From the NCBI RefSeq assembly GCF_014203235.1, contig NZ_JACHIN010000001.1:1-64000 (forward strand): a stretch of 64,000 nucleotides of DNA. Reading direction: 5' to 3'. Of the stretch, positions 5,856-14,701 are shown piece by piece (position 1 is the stretch's first letter; every line of letters begins with the position of its first letter). The notes under the pieces are model-generated. The model was not told the DNA's origin and did not search any database. It saw nothing but the letters and a program-made list of their open reading frames with translations. The stretch is from Nonomuraea endophytica. Lineage in GTDB: Bacteria > Actinomycetota > Actinomycetes > Streptosporangiales > Streptosporangiaceae. The position numbers and the translations under genes are program-made.

Positions 5856-8603
5856 CTAGGCGGGTTGGTCGGTTAGTAGGCCTCGGGAGCGGGCGGTGGC
5901 GGCGGCCTGGGTTCGGGTGGAGGCGTCTAGTTTGCCCAGGATGTTGGAGACGTGGACGCTTACCGTCTTCTGGGCGATGTAGAGGCGCTCGGCTATCTCG
6001 CGGTTGGTGAGGCCGTCGGCTACCAGGCGGAGGACTTCCAGTTCGCGGGCGGTTAGGGAGCCGTCGGTTGACGCGGTGAGGAAGCGGGCTCGGCGGGCGA
6101 ACTCCTCCAGCGCCGATGCCAGCGGAACCGCCTTCAGGTTGTCGGCGGCGTCCCGGGCGAGGATCCAGGTGGCCTGCGCGGATTCGCGGTCGCCGGTGGC
6201 CAGCTGGGCTTCGGCCAGGCGCCAGCGGACTCGGGCTGTTTCGTATACAAAACCGTAGTCGAATGCTTCTACTACCTTTTGCCACAGGGCTACGTCGTGG
6301 CGGCCCTGCACGCGTACCCACTCGGCCTCGACGCGCAGTGCCCACGCGCGGCCCTCCAGGCCCATGGGGCCGCGTTTGCCGTCCGGGCCCGCGACCGCGG
6401 TGCGGGCGCGTTCGCGCAGGTCGTCGGCTTCGTCGGTACGGCCCAGCTCAGCCAACGCCCACAACCCGACGGCGCAGATCCGCAGGTTGGCCGGGTCGGC
6501 GGGGATGAGCTGCGACAAACAGGCCCGTACGTGTTCCCACGCGGCGGTCGGGTCGCCCTTCCACAGGGCGTCCTCGGCGGCCAGGCCGCGTGCCATGTAG
6601 GTGACGAGGTCGTTGGACCAGAAGGGGCGCAGCCAGTCGATGCGGGGGCCCACGGCAGGTAGTCCGCGGCCCACCTCCACGAACAGGGCGAACGACGACA
6701 GGATCGCCTCGGGCACCGTACCCACGCGGGCGCCGAAGGTACCGGCCACACGTTCGGCGTCGTCCCATTCGCCGGCCACGTAATGGATGAGGAAACGGAG
6801 GAAACGCAGGTCGGTGCCGTACGTGCTCCAGTTCAGCCCGTTCTCCTCCGCCAGCCGGATGCCGCTGTCGGTGGCGGAGGCGGCCTCGACGAGGTCGCCC
6901 TGCTCGTACAGGAGGCGGGCGCGGGCGAACTCGGCACGCAGGTCCATGGCGAGGATGCCGGAGGTGCGGGAGGTGGCCTGCTCGTAGCGGGCGGCGGCGG
7001 TGGAGAAGTCGCCGTCCAGTTCCGACAGCAGGGCTAGGCTGATCAGGGCGCCCTTTTCCGCGTCGGGGACGCCGGCGGAGCGGGCGACTTCCAGGGCGCG
7101 GCGGGCGCGGGGGGCGACTTCGGCGTGGCGGTCGGTCCAGGCCAGGGCGCGGGCGCTGGTGGCCAGGGCGCGGGCGAGTTCCGCCGGGGTCTGTGCGGTT
7201 TCCACGGCGGCTTCGCCGGCTTCTACCGCGGCGTCGTCCTGGCCCAGTTCGGCCAGGTAGTAGGCCAGGCGTTCGTGGACCTGCGAAGTTTGCGGGAGGG
7301 CGCGGAGCTGGTTGACGGCGCGGTGGTTGTCGCCGCTGTCGGCGGCCATGATGGCGCTGCGCAGGGCCAGTTCGGCGCGGCCCTCGCCGGCCAGGGACTC
7401 GGCCTCGGGGACGCGGTCCCAGAGGCTGAGCGCCTGGTCGTAGTGGCGGTGGGCTTCCGCGGGCGCGCCGAGGCGTTCGGCCTGGCGACCGGCTTCGGCG
7501 GAGGCGGTCAGGGCGCCGGACAGGTCGTGGCCCGCGAGGTGGTGGTGGGCAAGCTCGGCGGGCGCGGTGAGCCGGGTGGCGAACGTGGCGTGCAGCCTCG
7601 TGCGCTCGCCCGGCAGGAGGTCGGTGTAGACGGCTTCCTGGAGGAGGGCGTGGCGGAACGCGTAGCCGTACCCGTCGACTCTGAGGAGTCCGCGCGAGAC
7701 GATCTCGCGCACGGCCTCCTCGAAGTCGGCGAGTGGCAGGCCGGAGACGTCGCGCAGGAGCACGTCCTCGACGCGGCGGCCCGCGACGGCGGCGGCGCGC
7801 AGGACGCGCTGGCCGGGCTCGGAGAGCACCTCGACGCGGGACATCAGCAGGCTGGCCAGGCCGTCGGGGAGAGTTTCGCCTTCGGAGAGGGCGGCGTAGA
7901 GCTCTTCGGCGTAGAAGGGGTTGCCGTCGGCGCGGCTGACGATCTCGCTGAGTTCGCGACGGTCCATGTCACCGAATGTGGCGACATAGTCGGAGATTTC
8001 AGCTGAGGGCATGGGACCCACGTCCACCGCCGTGACCGCGGGCAGGCGCTTGAGCTCGGCCAGGACGGAGCGCAGGGGGTGGCGGCGGTGCAGGTCGTCG
8101 GTGCGGTAGGTGCCGACGAGGCAGACGCGCTCGCTCTGGAGCATGCGGCTCAGGAACACCAGCAGGTCGCGGGTCGAACGATCGGCCCAATGCAGGTCCT
8201 CGATCACGAACAGCACCGGTTGCACCGCCGCCAGCAGGCCCAGCAGCGAGCCGAACAGCCGCTGCTGCGTGAGGCCCGACGACGGCGCGGACTCGCCGCC
8301 CGGCAGCAACTGCTCCAGGACGGGGCGCTCGGCGATGGCGGCACGCAGCGTGGGGTCGGCGCCGCGCAGGGCGTCGGCCAGGGGGAGGTATGGGAGGGCA
8401 TCGCCCAGTTCGGCGCACTGGCCGATCATGACGTTGAAGCCGCGCTCGCGGGCTTGGGCCACGAGTTCGCAGGTCAGGCGGGTCTTGCCGATGCCAGCGT
8501 CGCCGCCGACCAGCGCCACGCCGGCGGTGCCGTCGCCGGCGGTTTCGAGCACGCGAACTAGTCTCCTCAGCTCAGCCGAGCGTCCGATAAGAAGACTGTT
8601 CAT
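5856..8603 (-). CDS. Large LuxR-family ATPase transcriptional regulator (LAL type)
   Basis: A 915-aa protein with an N-terminal AAA-type ATPase domain (LIGRSAELRRL, Walker A GGDAGIGKT, Walker B-like VLFVIEDLHWADRS), a long helical TPR-like middle region and a C-terminal LuxR HTH (LTARELEVLRLVADGL ... TVSVHVSNILGKLDA). LAL regulators usually activate nearby metabolic genes in response to an unknown ligand. The start MNSLLIGRSAEL (8603) was preferred because the extra 47 upstream codons are low-complexity and hold a palindrome and AT-rich promoter-like DNA. Its target may be the oxidoreductase genes that begin 700 bp away in the opposite direction. Confidence 0.9.
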   Translation of the reverse strand: MNSLLIGRSAELRRLVRVLETAGDGTAGVALVGGDAGIGKTRLTCELVAQARERGFNVMIGQCAELGDALPYLPLADALRGADPTLRAAIAERPVLEQLLPGGESAPSSGLTQQRLFGSLLGLLAAVQPVLFVIEDLHWADRSTRDLLVFLSRMLQSERVCLVGTYRTDDLHRRHPLRSVLAELKRLPAVTAVDVGPMPSAEISDYVATFGDMDRRELSEIVSRADGNPFYAEELYAALSEGETLPDGLASLLMSRVEVLSEPGQRVLRAAAVAGRRVEDVLLRDVSGLPLADFEEAVREIVSRGLLRVDGYGYAFRHALLQEAVYTDLLPGERTRLHATFATRLTAPAELAHHHLAGHDLSGALTASAEAGRQAERLGAPAEAHRHYDQALSLWDRVPEAESLAGEGRAELALRSAIMAADSGDNHRAVNQLRALPQTSQVHERLAYYLAELGQDDAAVEAGEAAVETAQTPAELARALATSARALAWTDRHAEVAPRARRALEVARSAGVPDAEKGALISLALLSELDGDFSTAAARYEQATSRTSGILAMDLRAEFARARLLYEQGDLVEAASATDSGIRLAEENGLNWSTYGTDLRFLRFLIHYVAGEWDDAERVAGTFGARVGTVPEAILSSFALFVEVGRGLPAVGPRIDWLRPFWSNDLVTYMARGLAAEDALWKGDPTAAWEHVRACLSQLIPADPANLRICAVGLWALAELGRTDEADDLRERARTAVAGPDGKRGPMGLEGRAWALRVEAEWVRVQGRHDVALWQKVVEAFDYGFVYETARVRWRLAEAQLATGDRESAQATWILARDAADNLKAVPLASALEEFARRARFLTASTDGSLTARELEVLRLVADGLTNREIAERLYIAQKTVSVHVSNILGKLDASTRTQAAATARSRGLLTDQPA

Positions 8604-8624
8604 CCACGTCACTCTATATGTAAC

Positions 8625-8638
8625 AGAATCATGATTCT
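8625..8638. promoter_or_regulatory. Perfect 14-bp palindrome AGAATCATGATTCT, candidate operator
   Basis: It lies 22 bp upstream of the LuxR regulator start, in a locally AT-rich stretch that also holds TACATATAG-like -10 sequence on the minus strand. A perfect AT-rich palindrome is unusual in this GC-rich DNA and could be a binding site for a dimeric regulator, possibly for autoregulation. Confidence 0.5.
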
Positions 8639-9089
8639 TTACGGCACAGCCCCACCCCCGCCACCCGCCGCCGTTCGCTCGCGCCGATCGGGGGGATCGC
8701 TTCTCACGTCGGACGGGCTGGCCACCGTAACGGCCTGTGTCCACCCCCTAAGTGGTCCCTCCTTACCCCTGACCAGCAACAAGCCAGACCGGGGCCAGAG
8801 GCGTACTCAGGGACGGAGAGCCCAGAAGGGGCTACGACATGAAACCCAGAGGAGGGCCAAGGCCGAGGCGGCAAGGTGAAGCGGAAGGACGAGGCAGCGG
8901 TCCGAGGCAGAGGGCCGGAGGCCGGGGCCACGCGCCGGAGGCGGAGGGCCATGGCGGCGGTCGGAGACAGACGGGCCGGAGGTAAGTCCGCGAGGCGAAG
9001 CCGCAGGTAGGGGTGGAGGGCCGGAAGCGAGGGCGGCATCGCAGGGCAGCAGGTGGAGAGACCGGGCGGAGGCCCAGGGCGAAGGCGCA

Positions 9090-9128
9090 GGGCGGAGGTG
9101 GAGGGCGGAGGTGGAGGGCGGAGGTGGA
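9090..9128 (+). repeat. Three tandem copies of 13-bp GGGCGGAGGTGGA
   Basis: Perfect copies at 9090-9102, 9103-9115 and 9116-9128, embedded in a longer degenerate purine-rich tract. Non-coding; possibly a replication-slippage minisatellite. Confidence 0.85.
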
Positions 9129-9298
9129 GGGCGAAGGCGCCGGGCTGGAGGGGCGAGGCGGGGCGCGGGGTGGAGAGACGGGCGGAGGGGAGGATTGGGG
9201 GACAAATACCCCCAGAGTGGGGCGGGCTTTGCTCACCGAAGACCCGGGGGCTTGGACACTGCTGGAGGAAGGGCCAGGAGAACGTTTGAGGAGCCCCG

Positions 9299-9793
9299 AT
9301 GGATGGTCCGCTGGAGAAGATCGAGCGCGGCCCCGAACCCGCGAAGCTGTCCCTGTCCGTCAACGGAGCCACCCTGGTGGCCGAGGTGGAGCCACGGGCC
9401 AGCCTGCTGGACACCCTGCGCGAGACCCTGGACCTCACCGGCACCAAGAAGGGCTGCAACCAGGGCGCATGTGGCGCGTGCACCGTCTGGGTGGACGGGC
9501 GCCGGGTGGTCTCCTGTCTGACGTTGGCGGTCGCGTGTGAGGGCAGGGAAGTCACCACGATCGAGGGTCTGGTCGAGCACCCGATGCAGGAGGCCTTTCT
9601 GTCCTGTGACGCGCTGCAGTGCGGTTACTGCACGCCGGGGCAGATCATGTCGGCGGTCAAGTTGCTGGAGGAGGGCCACGCCGGCAACGACGCCGAGATC
9701 GCGGAGTGGATGAGCGGCAACCTGTGCCGTTGCGCCGCCTACCCGCACATCCGCCAGGCGATCCGGGAGGTGCGTGATGGCGAGCACCAATAA
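9299..9793 (+). CDS. Molybdenum hydroxylase small subunit, two [2Fe-2S] clusters (PaoA/CoxS-like)
   Basis: A 164-aa electron-transfer subunit of the xanthine oxidase family. The plant-ferredoxin-type cluster motif GCNQGACGACTVW occurs near residue 60, with a further Cys in VVSCLTLA. The second cluster motif is CGYCTPGQIMSA near 107, with GNLCRCAAYPHI near 140. GAGGAG lies 7 bp before the ATG. No Tat or Sec signal is seen, unlike the periplasmic E. coli PaoA, so the enzyme is probably cytoplasmic. It is followed by the FAD and molybdenum subunits. Confidence 0.93.
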   Translation: MDGPLEKIERGPEPAKLSLSVNGATLVAEVEPRASLLDTLRETLDLTGTKKGCNQGACGACTVWVDGRRVVSCLTLAVACEGREVTTIEGLVEHPMQEAFLSCDALQCGYCTPGQIMSAVKLLEEGHAGNDAEIAEWMSGNLCRCAAYPHIRQAIREVRDGEHQ

Positions 9794-9932
9794 ACCGGTG
9801 CACACCAGCCAAACGCACACCACCCAAGCCCACCCGGCAAGCGCGCATACGCCGAGTCCACACCGGCCAAGCGCACACAGGACCAGAGGCACCGGTCAAG
9901 AGCACGTGCCAACACATCGAGGCAGGTAACCA
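9794..9932. repeat. Gap with degenerate CACACCGGCCAAGCGCAC-like repeats
   Basis: This 139-bp spacer between the Fe-S and FAD subunit genes has imperfect C/A-rich repeats (for example CACACCAGCCAAACGCACAC near 9798 and CACACCGGCCAAGCGCACAC near 9859). No coding frame is convincing. An operon of this type is normally tight, so the repeats may be an insertion. Confidence 0.5.
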
Positions 9933-10913
9933 GTGCATGCCATGAGTTACGCCAGAGTCGGCGACGTAGCCTCCGCGCTGGCCGAAGGGGCCGATCCGGA
10001 TAGCCGGTTCCTGGCCGGTGGGACCACCGAGGTGGACATGCTTCGCATCGGTGTGGCCCGGGAGCGACGGCTGATCGACATCAATGATCTGCCGCTCAAC
10101 ACCATCGAGGACCTGCCGGGCGGCGGTCTGCGGCTGGGGGCGCTGGCCAGGATGAGTGACGTCGCCGCGACGCCCAGCGTGCGGGAACGGTTTCCGATGC
10201 TCGTGCAGGCGTTGGAGCTGGGCGCGTCGGCGCAGTTGCGGAACATGGCCTCGATGGGCGGCAACATGATGCAGCGGGTCCGCTGCGGCTACTTCCGCGA
10301 GGCCGGTATGCCGTGCAACAAGCGGGAGCCGGGTTCCGGTTGCGCGGCCCAGGGTGGGTTTCATCGGGGGCATGCCGTACTCGGGACCAGCGAGCACTGT
10401 TTCGCGACGCATCCGTCCGACGTCGCGGTGGCGCTGGTGGCGCTGGACGCGGTGATCCACCTGCAGGGCCGGTACGGCGAGCGGGCGATGCCGCTGGAGG
10501 ACTTCTTCCTGCAGCCCGGAGACGCGCCCGAGCGCGAGCACCCGATCGAGCACGGCGAGCTGATCACCGCGATCGAGGTGCCGGCCGCCCCGGTGGCGCG
10601 TACGTCGTTGTACTGGAAGGTGCGTGACCGGGAGTCGTACGAGTTCGCGCTGGTCTCGGCGGCCGTGGCGGCCACGGTCACCAACGGTGTCATCCGCGAG
10701 GTACGCCTGGCGCTCGGCGGCGTGGCCACCCGGCCGTGGCGGGCCAGAGCGGCAGAACAGATGCTGACCGGCGGCCCGGCCATCAGCGACGCCTTCGAGG
10801 CGGCAGCCTCGGCCGAACTGGCCCCGGCCGTGCCCCACCCGCAGAACGCCTTCAAGATCGAGCTGGCCAAACGCACGATCGTGCGGGTCCTGGAAAGGGT
10901 GAGCGCGGCATGA
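9933..10913 (+). CDS. Molybdenum hydroxylase FAD-binding subunit with extra [4Fe-4S] Cys set (PaoB-like)
   Basis: A 326-aa subunit that passes electrons from the 2Fe-2S clusters to FAD. The FAD motif FLAGGTTEVDML lies near residue 26 and SAQLRNMASMGGNMMQ near 100. Four Cys follow in RCGYFREAGMPCNKREPGSGC and in SEHCFATHPSD, the arrangement that binds a 4Fe-4S cluster in PaoB and 4-hydroxybenzoyl-CoA reductase-type proteins but not in CoxM or XdhB. GTG 9933 has GAGGCAGG 6 bp upstream; ATG 9942 is possible. Its C-terminus (VLERVSAA) is echoed in the next microORF. Confidence 0.9.
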   Translation: MHAMSYARVGDVASALAEGADPDSRFLAGGTTEVDMLRIGVARERRLIDINDLPLNTIEDLPGGGLRLGALARMSDVAATPSVRERFPMLVQALELGASAQLRNMASMGGNMMQRVRCGYFREAGMPCNKREPGSGCAAQGGFHRGHAVLGTSEHCFATHPSDVAVALVALDAVIHLQGRYGERAMPLEDFFLQPGDAPEREHPIEHGELITAIEVPAAPVARTSLYWKVRDRESYEFALVSAAVAATVTNGVIREVRLALGGVATRPWRARAAEQMLTGGPAISDAFEAAASAELAPAVPHPQNAFKIELAKRTIVRVLERVSAA

Positions 10914-10984
10914 ACGGGACCGCGAAAGCGCTGGACGGCATGAACGGGACCGTCAAAGCGCTGGAGAAGGTGAGCGCGGCATGA
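10910..10984 (+). CDS. 24-codon microORF made by tandem duplication at the end of the FAD subunit gene
   Basis: It reads M-N-G-T-A-K-A-L-D-G-M-N-G-T-V-K-A-L-E-K-V-S-A-A. It starts in an ATGA overlap with the FAD-subunit stop and ends in an ATGA overlap with the large-subunit start, so translation could couple through it. A 30-bp unit is repeated in tandem at 10907-10936 and 10937-10966 with three differences. The closing AAGGTGAGCGCGGCATGA copies the end of the FAD gene. It may be only a translated linker. No protein function is claimed. Confidence 0.55.
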   Translation: MNGTAKALDGMNGTVKALEKVSAA

Positions 10985-13206
10985 CCACCACACTGATCGG
11001 TCAGCCCGTCACCCGGGTGGACGGCCACGCCAAGGTAACCGGCGCCGCCAAGTACACAGCCGAGATCTCCCTGCCGGGCATGCGCCACGCCGTCATCGCC
11101 GGTTCCGAGATCCCAGCCGGCCGCATAACCGGCATCGACAAGTCAAGGGCGATGGCCGAGCCAGGAGTGCTGGCCGTACTCACGCATGAGGATCTTCCGA
11201 AGGTGGCCACGCAGCCGGTTCTCACGCTCTCGCTGGCAGGCACCGTCGCCCACGGTCAGAGCTTCTTCCCGATGCAGGACCCGGTGATCCATTACGCGGG
11301 CCAACCGGTGGCCATCGTCGTGGGCGAGACCCTGGACGCAGCCACCCGAGGCGCCGAACTGCTCGACGTCACCTACGAACGCACGGAGTCGATCACCGTG
11401 ATCGACGAGGGCCGCGACCGGTCCTATGTGCCGGAGAAGATCCTGGCAGGCCTGGCACCGGGCGAGATGGGCCGTGGCGACGTGGCAGCGGGGCTGGCGG
11501 CGGCCGAACTCACAGTGGAGGCCACGTTCACGTTCTCGGCCAACCATCAGAACCCGCTGGAGATGTCGGCCTCGGTGGCCTCCTGGGACGACGGGCAGCT
11601 CACGCTGTGGGACGCGACGCACGGTCCGACCGCCACCCAGATGACGGTCGCGAGCCTGCTGGGCATCCCGGCCTCACGCATCCGGGTGATCACACGATTC
11701 GTCGGCGGCAGTTTCGGGGCCAAGGCGATGATCTGGGCGCATCCGACGCTGGCCGCCATGACCGCACAGATCATGCACAGGCCCATCAAGCTGGCGCTGA
11801 CGCGCGAGCAGATGTTCACGGGGTGCGGGCTGCGGGAGGACAACGAGCAGACGATCACGCTCGGCGCCGCCGCCGACGGACGGCTGACCGCGATCCGCCA
11901 CGAGAAGCTGTCGATCACCTCGGCCTACGACGACTGGGCCGAGCCCGCGCTGAGCGGTTCCGGCGAGCTTTACGCCTGCGACAACTTCGCGGCCGTCTAC
12001 CACCTCATCAAGGGCAACACGATGACGCCCACGTTCATGCGCGGGCCGGGTGAGACGGCGGGGCTGGCCGTACTGGAATGCGCGATGGACGAGCTGGCGG
12101 AGCGGGCCGGGCTGGATCCGGTCGAGCTGCGGGTGCGCAACCACGCGGACGTCGATCCGGTGAGCGGGCGGCCGTGGTCGAGCAAGGGGCTCAAGGAGTG
12201 TTACGAGCGGGGCGCCGAGCTGATCGGTTGGGGCGATCGCGACCCACGGCCCGGCATGCGGCGCGACGGTGACTGGCTGATCGGCATGGGGATGGCCACG
12301 GCGATCTATCCCGTCTATCCGCTGATGAATCCGCAGCGGGCGCGGGCCCGGCTGTATGCGGACGGCACCGCCGTCATCCAGACGGCCGCCTCCGACATCG
12401 GCACTGGCGCGGCGACGGTGCTCACCCAGATCGCCGCCGAGGGGCTCGGGCTGCCACTGGAGATGGTCCGGGTGGAGTACGGCGACACGTCGCTGCCGTT
12501 CCTGGCCGCCTCGGTCGGCTCGACCGGGTCCACGGCGGGCGGCAACGCCGTTCATCTGGCCGCGACAGGGCTGCGTGAGCAGCTCGTCGCCCAGGCGGTC
12601 CAGGACGAGGGCTCGCCGCTGCACGGCGCGGACCCGGAGCTGGTCGACGTCGTGGACGGGGTCATGGTCGGCCCCTCCGGGTCGGAGAGTTACGGCGAGA
12701 TGCTCGGCCGCAACTTCGTCCCCGAGACCGAGTACCTGGGCACCTACCAGCACCGCGTCGACGACGAGCACGCGCTGCTGAACTTCGGCGCCCAGTTCGC
12801 CGAGGTGGCCGTGGACGCCGCTCTGGGGGTGGTGCGGGTGCGCAGGATGGCCGGGGTGTTCGCGCCCGGCCGCGTGCTGAACCAGAAGACGGCGCGCAGC
12901 CAGCTCATGGGCGGCATGATCTGGGGCCTGTCCCAGGCGTTGCTGGAGGCCAGCCACATGGATCCGCGCTTCGGCCGCTGGGCCAACCCGAGCCTGGGCG
13001 ACTACCTGGTGCCGGTCAACGCCGACGTGCCCGAGGTGATGGTGGAGACGGTGGAGGTGGACGATCCGTTCATCAACCCGCTGGGGATCAAGGGCATCGG
13101 GGAGATCGGCATGGTCGGGATGGCGGGGGCGATCGCCAACGCGGTCTACAACGCCACGGGGCGGCGGGTGCGTTCGTTCCCGATCACCATCGAGTCACTG
13201 CTCTGA
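10981..13206 (+). CDS. Molybdenum hydroxylase large subunit, Mo-cytosine/pterin binding (PaoC/YagR-like)
   Basis: The 741-aa catalytic subunit. Features include RVDGHAKVTGAAKY at the N-terminus, the glycine-rich Mo-cofactor segment VGGSFGAKAM (~243), TFMRGPGETAGLAVLECAMD (~345), the GSTGSTAGGNAV loop (~515) and the catalytic Glu region IKGIGEIGMVG (~708). MRGPGE is typical of YagR/PaoC rather than of CO dehydrogenase form I, whose AYxCSFR loop is absent. A broad aldehyde or N-heterocycle oxidase/dehydrogenase is likely. No XdhC/PaoD-type maturation chaperone lies nearby. The 3' end overlaps the convergent GMC gene by 12 bp. Confidence 0.9.
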   Translation: MTTTLIGQPVTRVDGHAKVTGAAKYTAEISLPGMRHAVIAGSEIPAGRITGIDKSRAMAEPGVLAVLTHEDLPKVATQPVLTLSLAGTVAHGQSFFPMQDPVIHYAGQPVAIVVGETLDAATRGAELLDVTYERTESITVIDEGRDRSYVPEKILAGLAPGEMGRGDVAAGLAAAELTVEATFTFSANHQNPLEMSASVASWDDGQLTLWDATHGPTATQMTVASLLGIPASRIRVITRFVGGSFGAKAMIWAHPTLAAMTAQIMHRPIKLALTREQMFTGCGLREDNEQTITLGAAADGRLTAIRHEKLSITSAYDDWAEPALSGSGELYACDNFAAVYHLIKGNTMTPTFMRGPGETAGLAVLECAMDELAERAGLDPVELRVRNHADVDPVSGRPWSSKGLKECYERGAELIGWGDRDPRPGMRRDGDWLIGMGMATAIYPVYPLMNPQRARARLYADGTAVIQTAASDIGTGAATVLTQIAAEGLGLPLEMVRVEYGDTSLPFLAASVGSTGSTAGGNAVHLAATGLREQLVAQAVQDEGSPLHGADPELVDVVDGVMVGPSGSESYGEMLGRNFVPETEYLGTYQHRVDDEHALLNFGAQFAEVAVDAALGVVRVRRMAGVFAPGRVLNQKTARSQLMGGMIWGLSQALLEASHMDPRFGRWANPSLGDYLVPVNADVPEVMVETVEVDDPFINPLGIKGIGEIGMVGMAGAIANAVYNATGRRVRSFPITIESLL

Positions 13207-14628
13207 CAGCACGAGGTCCGCACAGCGCTCCCCGATCATGATCGCGGGAGCGTTCGTGTTTCCCGAGGTGACCGCGGGCATCACCGAGGCGTCGGCGACG
13301 CGCAGTCCGTCGACGCCGAGCACGCGCAGCCGGTGGTCCACGACCGTGCCCATCCGGCAGGTGCCCGCCTGGTGGTGGTAGGTGACGAGCGTGCGCTCGA
13401 TGTAGGCCGCTATATCGGCGTCGCCGGGGTAGAGCTCGCGGCCCAGCTCGGCCCCGATCTCCCTGCACAGCTCGACCGCCGCCCGCATGCACCGCCGGTC
13501 GGCCTCCTCGCGCAGGTAAGCGGGGTCGGCCAGCAGCGGCGCGCCCGGGTCGGCCGAGGTGAGGCGGAGCGTGCCCCGGCTCTCCGGCCGGATGATCCCG
13601 GCCATCAGCGTGAACGCGTCTGGCGGCCCGCTCATCGTCTCGTCGTACAACGGCACGTGGAAGAAGAGCGGCTGCACGTCCGGCGCGGGCAGGCCGCCGC
13701 GGCTGCGCCAGAACAGCTGGCTGTGCATCACGGGCAGCCCCGGCACCGGCGGCGGCACCGGCCCGCGGGCCTCCACGATCACCGGGACCAGCGCGTGGTC
13801 GTGCAGGTTCGCGCCGACCGGCAGGTCCGCCCGCACCGGCACGCCGAGTCGGCGTAATTCGGCGGCCGGTCCGATGCCGCTGAGCATGAGCAGCCGGGGC
13901 GACTCCAGGGCGCCGGCGCTCAGCACCACCTGCCCGGCGTACACGCGCTCGCCCCGCCCGATCTCGACCCCGACGCACCGCGACCCCTCGAACAGCAGCC
14001 TGGTCACGGCCGCTCCGGTCCTGATCCGCACCCGGCCGCCGCGCAGATAGGCCGCAGCCGTGCTGTGCCGCCGCCCGTCCTTGACGGTGAGCTGGCAGAA
14101 GCCCGCGCCGTCCTGCGCCGCGCCGTTGCAGTCCTCGTTGTACGGCAGGCCGAGCCCCACAGCCGCCTCGACCACCGAAGCGTTGACCGGATGCGGGCGG
14201 TAGTCGGACATCACCCGGACCGGCCCGCCCACCCCGTGATGCTCGGAGGCGCCCCGGTCGAAGTCCTCCATCCGCTTGAAGACCGGCAGCACCTCCGGCC
14301 AGTTCCACCCCGGCCCCCAGGTGTAGTCGGCCGGATTGCCGCGTACGAAGATCATGCCGTTGAGCGAGGAGGAGCCGCCCAGCACCCGCCCGCGCGGCCA
14401 GTGCAGCCGCCGCCCGCCGAGTCCGGCCTGCGGGGTGGTGAGGTAGTCGTAGTCCTCCGCGCCGCCCCACAGCCGGAAGACCCCGCCCGGATCGTGGATG
14501 TCGGGATTGCCGTCAGGACCGCCCGCCTCCAGCAGCAGCACGGACAGCCCCTCCACCTCGGCCAGCCGCCCGGCGACCGCCGCCCCCGCCGACCCAGCTC
14601 CGACGACCACCACGTCAGCGCTCTCCAT
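13195..14628 (-). CDS. GMC-family FAD oxidoreductase (choline dehydrogenase/alcohol oxidase-like)
   Basis: A 477-aa FAD enzyme with the N-terminal dinucleotide fold DVVVVGAGSAGAAVAGRL, GMC signature 1 around GRVLGGSSSLNGMIFVRGN (residues ~78-96), signature 2 VVLSAGALESPRLLMLSGIG (~233-252) and the C-terminal catalytic His region TYHHQAGTCRMG (~415). Such enzymes oxidise alcohols, choline or aromatic alcohols to aldehydes. It could feed the neighbouring aldehyde-oxidising complex. AGGAG lies 8 bp before the ATG. It diverges from the SnoaL-like gene and overlaps the large-subunit gene tail to tail. Confidence 0.92.
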   Translation of the reverse strand: MESADVVVVGAGSAGAAVAGRLAEVEGLSVLLLEAGGPDGNPDIHDPGGVFRLWGGAEDYDYLTTPQAGLGGRRLHWPRGRVLGGSSSLNGMIFVRGNPADYTWGPGWNWPEVLPVFKRMEDFDRGASEHHGVGGPVRVMSDYRPHPVNASVVEAAVGLGLPYNEDCNGAAQDGAGFCQLTVKDGRRHSTAAAYLRGGRVRIRTGAAVTRLLFEGSRCVGVEIGRGERVYAGQVVLSAGALESPRLLMLSGIGPAAELRRLGVPVRADLPVGANLHDHALVPVIVEARGPVPPPVPGLPVMHSQLFWRSRGGLPAPDVQPLFFHVPLYDETMSGPPDAFTLMAGIIRPESRGTLRLTSADPGAPLLADPAYLREEADRRCMRAAVELCREIGAELGRELYPGDADIAAYIERTLVTYHHQAGTCRMGTVVDHRLRVLGVDGLRVADASVMPAVTSGNTNAPAIMIGERCADLVLSEQ

Positions 14629-14701
14629 CGGGACAGCTCCTTTTCGGACGATGAGGAAAGCTATATGATTTCATAGACGACTTCATGGAGGAAGGATTGC
14701 C

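Larger units (their letters stand above)
8604..9298. other. 695-bp intergenic region, strongly purine-rich on the plus strand
   Basis: Between the divergent LuxR regulator and the Fe-S subunit gene. It holds a 14-bp palindrome next to the regulator. From about 8820 to 9180 the plus strand is dominated by G and A in GGCGGAGG-like words, including a 13-bp tandem repeat. Long frames here are biased-composition artefacts with no start signals. No gene is supported. Confidence 0.7.

Noticed and set aside
8704..9558. Minus-strand 284-codon frame across the purine-rich gap
   Set aside because: Composition is Pro/Arg/Ser only, it overlaps the well-supported Fe-S subunit gene, and no start signal is present.
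10736..10984. 82-codon frame containing the microORF
   Set aside because: The upstream part is a shadow of the FAD subunit gene; only the final 24 codons from ATG 10910 have coupled start and stop signals.
14629..14701. Direct repeat GATTTCAT / GACTTCAT between GMC and SnoaL-like genes as an operator
   Set aside because: Only 8 bp with a mismatch and 12-bp spacing; too weak to call, though the AT-rich stretch surely holds promoters.
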